DNA of 64,000 nucleotides, taken from positions 1,240,001 through 1,304,000 of the forward strand of contig NC_092637.1 of the NCBI RefSeq assembly GCF_039555335.1, written 5' to 3'. The notes below the pieces were generated by a model, which had not been told where the DNA came from, did not search any database, and saw nothing but the letters and a program-made list of their open reading frames with translations. The stretch comes from Amphiura filiformis (lineage: Eukaryota; Echinodermata; Ophiuroidea; Amphilepidida; Amphiuridae). Within the stretch, counting starts at the first letter, position 1, and each line of letters opens with the position of its first letter. A program made the translations under genes and the position numbers. This document shows positions 51,901 through 60,900 of the stretch, piece by piece.

Positions 51901-54900
51901 CAGTTTTGGATTGATATGCTTTAATTTTGTATACATAGTTCAAGCTGATAATCAAAGTTGTAGGCTTTGGTTTTGTTTTGTAGAATTGTGTTACGTGACA
52001 AAATGATTCAAATAACCTAGCTAAAAGAATAGATAAACTGAGTAGATAAAAAGTAGTATTTATGTGTGATGAATATTGTCTATTTTGTCTCCTGATTGAG
52101 CAGTTTGATATGCCAGCCATACAGCAAACATAATGTTCTGAAAAAATGACACCTAAACCTAATTGTAAATTATTCTGCTACATTTTAAACAACAAATATT
52201 AGTAATGTAACTGGTTCGTTATTCCATACTGCAGGCAATTAATGTGGAATATGTGCACAATGTATTGAATTATGAAGTGGGTGGCTTGTACCCTACCACC
52301 ACCTACCTTGTATCGGTCTTCAATGAGGTTGAAGATGAATTTGGAAATAGAGTATGGAGTCCACCTATCTCAGGATATCAAGAAACAAGTAAGTACTTGG
52401 TTGGGTTTATTCAAATTCAAATAATCTTATAACGGTTTTCAGTCATGTAGAAAATGAACTTGGAATCAGTCTAGCTCAGCCTACCAACAGAGGATGATTT
52501 AATGAAGCCCCATCATGCACTGTAAAAGTGTTATCACTAGAGTTTCAACTGCCACTTTACTTTTCAAATCCCATTGAATTCTGTGCAAAAGATGTTGTTT
52601 TAGAATTGTGTGTGTGTCATTATTACTTGGTCGATTTCAGATCTAAAGTGATGTATGCATAACGGATAATTCACACCTTCTGTAGGTGTTTTTATTGTAA
52701 ATATATCTGTCCAAATTCAAATTTAACCATGCACGTGTATGCAGTGGGCGGGCAGTGGTATCATGTTCACTCACACAGCTATGCTAACCGCAAGACTTGC
52801 TGGGTAGTGCTTAAATCATCCTCTGGCCTACCAATAAACAAGTTCTTGGTGTCGTTTGTTCATATTCATATCATCTTGTAATGGTCTTCAATCAGGCAGA
52901 AGATGAATTTGGGAAACAAGAATGGAGTCGGCCTATTGGAAATAAGTCAGTTAATACATGTGATCCGCTATATCCAGGACCGGATTTACCATAAGGCCAG
53001 ATTACTCTGTGCAGTGTGTATCTTCCATTTTATCCGAAAAACACCATGTTTTGGGCCAAAATGGCAAGAATTGCAAATATTTTGCGAGCACTAGCCTTTG
53101 AGACCTAATTAGCAAAATTCAGCTTCAATTTGGGCTAAAATAGCCTACAATTGGCGCGCAAATGTCCTAGTGAAATCTAAAAACTTGGCCACTTGAGTAC
53201 ACATGCCCTCCCCATTGATCGTCATATATTGTTTTATGCTGTTTCAGAGAAATTGAAATTAATAAATAATTACATTTTAAATATAATTTCAGATGTTGGT
53301 GAGCCTGGTGTACCCATAGTGATCGGTTTTGACGAGACATCTGTACAAGTAAGCTGGGTAGAAGTTGAAGGCGCAACAAGGTTGGTATGAGACCAATTCA
53401 TCTTAATAAAACTGATCATTTATTGTGGGTTTGATTATATGATACCCACCTTTCTTGTATAGGAAACATCTGTTTTAAATTAAGTTTATTGACATAATTA
53501 AGGCAAAAATACTCATATGATAATATACTCCATGTTAATATCCAACAGATATTACGTCCGTAGAAACCAGGTAGATGGTACCGATGTAGCCTCAGAGTCT
53601 GTCAATGCTGGTCTTGATTTGACAGTAGAGTACACATTCACCAGTTTACAGCCAGGGCAGGAATATTTTCTCTATGTCAATCCTGATTCAGCCGAGTACC
53701 AGGAGGAGTATGTTAAACAGAGAACGAGTGAGTAGCGTCGGGGAGTGGATGCTCAGTACAAATTGACCATACGGGGATGTGCTGCAAATAGGTCTCATTT
53801 TTGTGGTTCTGGTATAATAACGGCCCATTTAAAAAATAAAATTTGGTATAAAAATACCCCATTGGAGCCAAAATATAATTTTTTTGTTAAACTTGACTAA
53901 AAATTGTCCAATTGTCTTGGAAAATGTGTGTAAATATGTGTCCACTTTCAGATTCTCTGAGGCCCATCTCTACACAAACCAAACTATTTACCTCTTCTGG
54001 TAATGTTTGAGTCAAAACAAATGAAAAGGCAGAATCAAGAATTCTGCATAGTTCGCATCACTTCCTCTAAATGCTTTTCCATACACAGGAGGTGTATATT
54101 ACAAATGGAGTCACACTAGGTTACTGTATTTAAAATTCACACTCCTTGTTCAGAAGATTAATATCATGTCTTCCATAGGGGGTGTATGGATTTCAACTGT
54201 AGTAGCCCAATTAGTACCTTCTGTGGTTTAACTTCAATCTATTTAAGCGCCACTTGTTTGTGCACTTTTAGCCTGAAATTGGGTTAAAAATGTTAAGTAA
54301 ATTACTTTTTGGCAACGGCCTAATGATTTTTATTTTTACATTTTTATGTTTTAATTATTATTGTGATTTAGTTTTGCATGAAAAGTGTCATCTTTGACTT
54401 ACATAAGCTTACCTTTAAAAAACACGTTTGTTACTCCCTATTCCAGAAAAATACAAGATATCATCCAGTTTTGCCAAAGGAAAAATACTAGATCGTAATC
54501 CTTTAGATAGGTCTAACTGGCAGTGGAAGTCAATTTTTAACAATTGGTGTACTTTTTGAAATAAGGGCCAAAAACATGTGTTTTTAAGGCATGTTTCACA
54601 TGCTGTGGCAATCAATCCGAGACTTATACAAAAACTAATGTCAAGTTATACATTCTAATTTTTAAAAACACATTTTCAAATCTTTTTCATAACCAATTAT
54701 CAAAAATAACTCTTAGCCTATACGCAAGATTTTGATTACTTAGACTTGAGCCAAGTCTTAAAATTTAGTTACTACAATTTGGCCTATTTTCCCTTAAATA
54801 GCAAAAATATTGAAATTTGACTTTCATTGCCAATTAAAACTATAAAAAGGATATGATTGAGCTATGTTTCATTTGGAAAAACAAGATATAATATTGCTTA

Positions 54901-57900
54901 AATTACTGCTGTAGTTTTCTGGAATCAGGAGCGAATAGATCGAATACCGTACATTATACAAGAATAAAAATTATATTGCAAGCAACGAATCAAATGGAAT
55001 AACCAACCTTTGCATTTATTCGTGCCACTTTACAGACCCATTACCACCACTCTTTGTACGAACGGAGTATGATGCTGATGACCCAACAGAGCGTATCATT
55101 ACATGGCAACCTCCAGGTGCTGGTCGTGTTGACCGCTATGAGATTGTCTACAGTCCCCCTATCGGAACACCGTCCCCACCGATATACGTCCCAGGTTCCA
55201 GTATTTCCCTCAGGCAGGTCATTACGGGGTTAGAGCCAACTCAGACTTATCAATTTATAATCACTGCAGAGGCTGGTATTGGACCAGATGAGATTCGAAC
55301 CCGTAGCGATCCTGCTATTAATATACCAGGTAGGTAAGGTTTAACATTTTGAGGTGTAATTTTGTCAACAGAAATCAATGTATTATACAGTGCGTGTATG
55401 GTAATTTATACAATTTGTATGAGATTTTGAATTTAACTTGATTATTACATCAGTCTGGGTGCATGTTACAAAGGTAAACAAGACTTTATTGGGTTTTCTT
55501 TGGTAGTAGAGGTGACATCATTCACTTTTGTTTGTAATTTTATAAATTTCATTTATTTTATGAACAATATTGATATTTTGATAAAATTGTTTGTTTTACA
55601 ATCAGACTATGCCATGGTCGATTTTTGATAAATAAAAGCATGGTATTAATCATGATGAAAGCATTCAGTTGAAGTCGAAATTATACTGATATTTATTACA
55701 TCAAAATATTAGTGTAATATTGTTATGAAAAAGTTTATATAATTATATTAGGGACAGTAAAAGTAAAGTGTACGTAGCAGCCCTCGAATTAAGGATCTTA
55801 AGGGGCACAGCAACTTTTTTAGGGCAAGTTGACAATTGCCTTGGATTTCCATTGAAAAGGCGAGGCAGCACGGCAATTTGTAATATTTCAAAAGGGCATC
55901 ACGGCAACTGTTTAAAATTTGAGAAGGGCACCAAGGCAATTTCTCAAAAGTAAAGAAAACTCATGTTAGCAATCATGATAGATAATTTTAGTGCTTATCG
56001 AACATTGGTCTTCAAATATTGAAGTTCGCAAGTATACAATGCCGAAAGAATTGGGGAATTCCCTTTTATTTCAGTCTGTAGCTATATCGATTTGGATACC
56101 AGAATTATTCTGTCCTTTCTAACACCAAAGGTTAAGGTATTTTCCTTACAAAATTGCAAAATATAAATATGCAAATTAGCTCATTATAATATAATTATGT
56201 AAATGCTACATCAGCATCCCCTGGACATCATCAGCTATCACCACAAGCATTAAGCATAAAGTCATTATAGACTACTCTACTGATGAGCTTAAGGGGGTAC
56301 TACACCCCTCGATAAATTTTTGTCTGTTTTTGCATTTTTCTCACAAACTAATAACACAGTGGAAACGAAAGTTATGTATATTATAGGGGCAATGAATCCA
56401 ATTACTACACTGAAATTTCAGTGACCCAAGACAAGCAGTTCGTTATTTATGATAAGAAATAAGGTACCGTTAGGATGTACCTCATTTCCTATCATATATA
56501 CTGAACCGCTTGTCTTGAGTCACCGACATTTCAGTGTAGTAATTGAATTCCTTACCCCAATAATATACATATCTTTTGTTACCAGTGTGTTATTATTTTT
56601 TGAGAAAATGCACAAATAGTCACAAATTTACCACAGGGGAGTAGTACCCCCTTAATCATGTTCGCACATATTTTGAACGTAGGCCTATACTACAAAACAG
56701 GTTTCCTTATTTGGTCAAATATGCAAATTAGCTCATTGAAATATTTAGTGACTATGACTGAATGCACTAAAAATATGTTTTTAATTCAATGATATAACAC
56801 AATAGATTTGAAGTTGTTTTACTCTACCAGACAATGATTTTGGGCAAACAAACAATTTAACACCATGGAATTTATAATCATGTCTAAGTGAGGGTATATA
56901 TATATGAACCCAACAGATATAAGAATTAATTCGAAAATGTCCAGAAATCAAATAATAAATTATCTTAATTAGGCATAGTGTCCTTTCAAAAAGGTCATGG
57001 AAGGGAAAATAATAAATGTAAACAGTTAGAAAGTCGGCAAAAGTGACATTGAGCTTAGCATAGGTGTCCCTTCAAAAGGTGATAGAAGGAGAAATAAATG
57101 CAAATAGAAGTCGGCAAGACTCATCACAAAGGAGTGCACAAAGGGGTTGTCCGCAAAACTGTCTTCTGAGGTCAGCTTTGAGTTTAGCATAGGTGTCCCT
57201 TCAAAAGGTCACATAGAAGGGGAAATAAATGTAAATACAAGTCGGCAATCCTCATCACAGAGGAGAGTGCACAAAGGGGTTGTCGGCAAAACTGTCTTCT
57301 GAGGTCAGCTTTGAGTTTAGCATAGGTGTCCCTTCAAAAGGTCATAGAAGGGGGAATCAATGTAAATAAAAGTCGGCAAGTACCTTAGAACTCATCACAA
57401 AGGAGTTCACAATGGAGTGGTCGGCAAAGTCCTTTGAGGTGCAGGGCACCGACGGCAACTTCTTTAGAGGGCACGGCAAGTGACTTCCGTCGGTAAAGGA
57501 CATATTTTGAGGGCATTGCGGCAGTGGGGTTGTACATTGCATTTTAAACGGGACTTTGAACGGGCAAAGTCCCAAACACACACACTGTCAATCATACTTG
57601 TTTATCAATCCAATTTAACCGCAAGCAAGTACAAGACGCGCTCATGTACTTACTGAGAGTTTAATCTTCCTGCCAACACAAAGGCCGCATAGTTGTATAC
57701 CATGTAGGTATTAATGGTAATGGCAGGTGCCCGGAGGATTCTGGGCGACCAATCACAAGCCAGATCCATTTAAAGATGCATTACATCATGGCCAACTTTA
57801 GTAGGCCAGAAATCCGACAATCTCATCCATTGACAACCGTGTTAAGCATGTAAACCGCAATTTAAAGTAAGTAGTCCACTTGGGAAGCTAACAAACAGAG

Positions 57901-60900
57901 GGAGTACGGCGACTGAAAAGATAAGTTGTGAAAATCTATTAATTGTGCACACATCAATTAAATCAGTTTTAAGCTTAAATACAATATCCAGAGTATGCAC
58001 AATGAGCAATTTGACTACTTTATATTATTGGACTTTGCAGTAGGTCTAAATTAGACATAAATTGTAGAATTGTTAAGACATTTCACTCTTGGTATGATGT
58101 AATATTGATAAAGCCTTCTAACCCCGTGGGCACTAACTTCAGCCTCTAAGATCTATTTGATTTGTTACAAAGAGGACTATATCATGTATTGGATACTATC
58201 GTCTCTGAAGGGACCTCTTAATAAACAATAACCCCCCCCCCCCACACACACAAACAAACAAGTTAGGTTGAAAACGACTCAGTAGATGCCACTTGAAAGC
58301 TACATAGGTGAGATTATTTATAAAGCTGTGAGAATCAGAGAATTTTCTAATCAATAACTTTTCTTCTAATATCATCTATATTTTAGATGAAGAAATCAGA
58401 AGACTAGCAGCGGACAACTACGGACACTACGCCATTGATGTAGCCTGGCCTGATCTCCCCGGCGATTTTGAATCTTACGTGATTTCTTACGAACCGTATG
58501 ATGAATTCAAGCCAAACGTTCGTCCGTCACCAGTGGAGATTGGGCGGGAATTTGACATTACATCTTTAAGCATATACGGCTTGGTTCCGGGAGAAGAGTA
58601 CACTATTTACCTGCAGACCAAGACAAGATTGTCACTTAGCCCCATTATCCAGCAAGTGACACAGACTACAAGTAAGAAAAACACGATACTCATTTTGTGC
58701 TGCCTTCTATTACAAACCCGTAGCTTCTTTAGTTGATATCTCCAACATGCTTTGATGTTTTTAATAGGACTTGGACACAATGACGTAAATTGACATGAGG
58801 TCAAAGGTCATCTAGGAGTTAATTGAGGTCATTTTTCAAACATATTTTTTTATGAGGCTATTCAGGGTTTTGTTTCCACTAATTTATTATTAATTTTCAA
58901 AAAAAATCACGATCTGATACAGTCACTTATTTGCTGATGAAAGATAGAGCACCATCTGAATATTCCAAGGTAGGAATTAATTCCTAGTGTTTGGATCAAA
59001 AGTTCAAATCAAAATCATAAAAATTAAACTTAAAAGCAGCAAGGGTCCAGCATTGTGGTTCAAGACGGCCCTTCTGGCGGGGACATATTTTACACAACAC
59101 ATAACTAACCAATCTACTTTGTTTTTATTATTGTTTACCACTTGCATATATGTAAATGCAAGTTTCCTGCTGACAAATTAATAATATAATATATATTTTA
59201 TTCCATTTTACCATCTGCAGTACCCTTGCCCGTCGACGAAATCCATGTTGACCTGGTTACAGCCTCCTCATTCGTCTTTAGTTGGAATGATGCTCCAGGC
59301 ATCAAAGAGCAATACCAGGTCTTCTTTGAGCTAATCGCAGGTGAAAACAACCCTGTTCTTGCAATGGGAAGTCTTCCATCCGAGACGTTCCATTCAGCGA
59401 CAGGTGGAGTGACAAGCGTGGAGGTGACGGATTTGGAAGCGGCACAGGAATATCGTATTTCCGTGGTGACCTGGAGCAACAACCAGTCCAGTTCCAGAAC
59501 TAGTGTCATAGCTACTACGAGTATGTTTGCAAAATGTTCATTGACTTTTGAACCGTACACCGATTCTTGCTTATTACAAACTTCTGAACTGGTTGTTAAG
59601 TTTTAGAAAGGACTGTCTGTTATGATTTCAAGTAAAATTCCCCATGAATTTAATATTATACCCCCCCATTTACCCCCAGTCATTTTGGACAAAAATATCA
59701 CCCCCAACAATTTGGTGTTCTACCATTGGTATTGTTAAACATGTTCTGAATAGCATATGATGTACTGATCATCAAATTTACATTATATCTACAGTAAGCC
59801 AAATAATTAAGGTACCAGTTACGTTCACCCCCCTGTATATCATAAACAAAGGCAGATATATGATAATTGGAACTAACAGCCAATAGCTGCATTTTTGAGC
59901 TCGAATTTAAGACCTCATTCGTTGAAATTGTTCAAGAAATAAAGACACGACGATCAAAAAACCCAAGGAAGCTTCAGACTTAAAAGTTGCAGTTTGACAC
60001 ACTGCATGCCCTATTGATTTGTACAAAAAGCGTTCGCGAACAAGACAACTAGCGGCGTGCTTTCATTGACTAGCCCTAAAACTGGCGACTTTTTATTTCA
60101 TATCTTCATTAGGTTTTGGATCACTGTTTCTTTAATTCTCAACCAATTCTCAACCAGAGCTAAAGAGTGCAGGTATTGGCTGATTGTTTTAATTTTGACA
60201 CATTTGTCTTTATTTAGGATATGCAGGGGTGAACACAACTGCTACCTTAATTCTTTTGCTTACTTTGTGGCCTCTCTTGCTTAATTTATTGTAATTTTTC
60301 TCTACTTTCCAGGACCTTTCCCACCAAACTTTGTTGAGATACTATACACTACAACCAATTCTGCTCTTATCCAGTGGTACAATGGTGAAGTAGGCAACCT
60401 AGGAATCAGCAGATATCAGATAGAGATTGTACCAAGGGATAGCACAAGACTTGCAGGTAAGTGTAGACTAGCTAATGAGATACTAGACACTACAACCAAT
60501 TCTGCTCTTATCCAGTGGTACAATGGTGAAGTAGGCAACCTAGGAATCAGCAGATATCAGATAGAGATTGTACCAAGGGATAGCACAAGTCTTATAGGTA
60601 AGTGCAGGCTAGCTAAGAAGCGCACGTAGACATTCTACAATTGACCTTCGAAGCCAGGATCAGCTCCCCGAGTTTCTTACGGGTAACAAAAAGACACCTA
60701 GTAGTAATATATGAACAGGCATATTATATACAAGTGTCATGCACCACCCTGCCAAGTTTCAAGTATTGTGTCACAGAAAAGAGTTTCACAAGTTTCTAGC
60801 GGGATTATGTCAAAGATTTACAGTTACGCTTTAAACACATAATTTTTAAAATCATGTACATTTTTGTTCTTTTATTAGTTATTGATGCTGACAGTGGAAT

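Noticed and set aside
59198-59560. Minus-strand 120-codon frame opposite exon 52
   Set aside because: Shadow of the FN3 exon on the other strand; no conserved domain.
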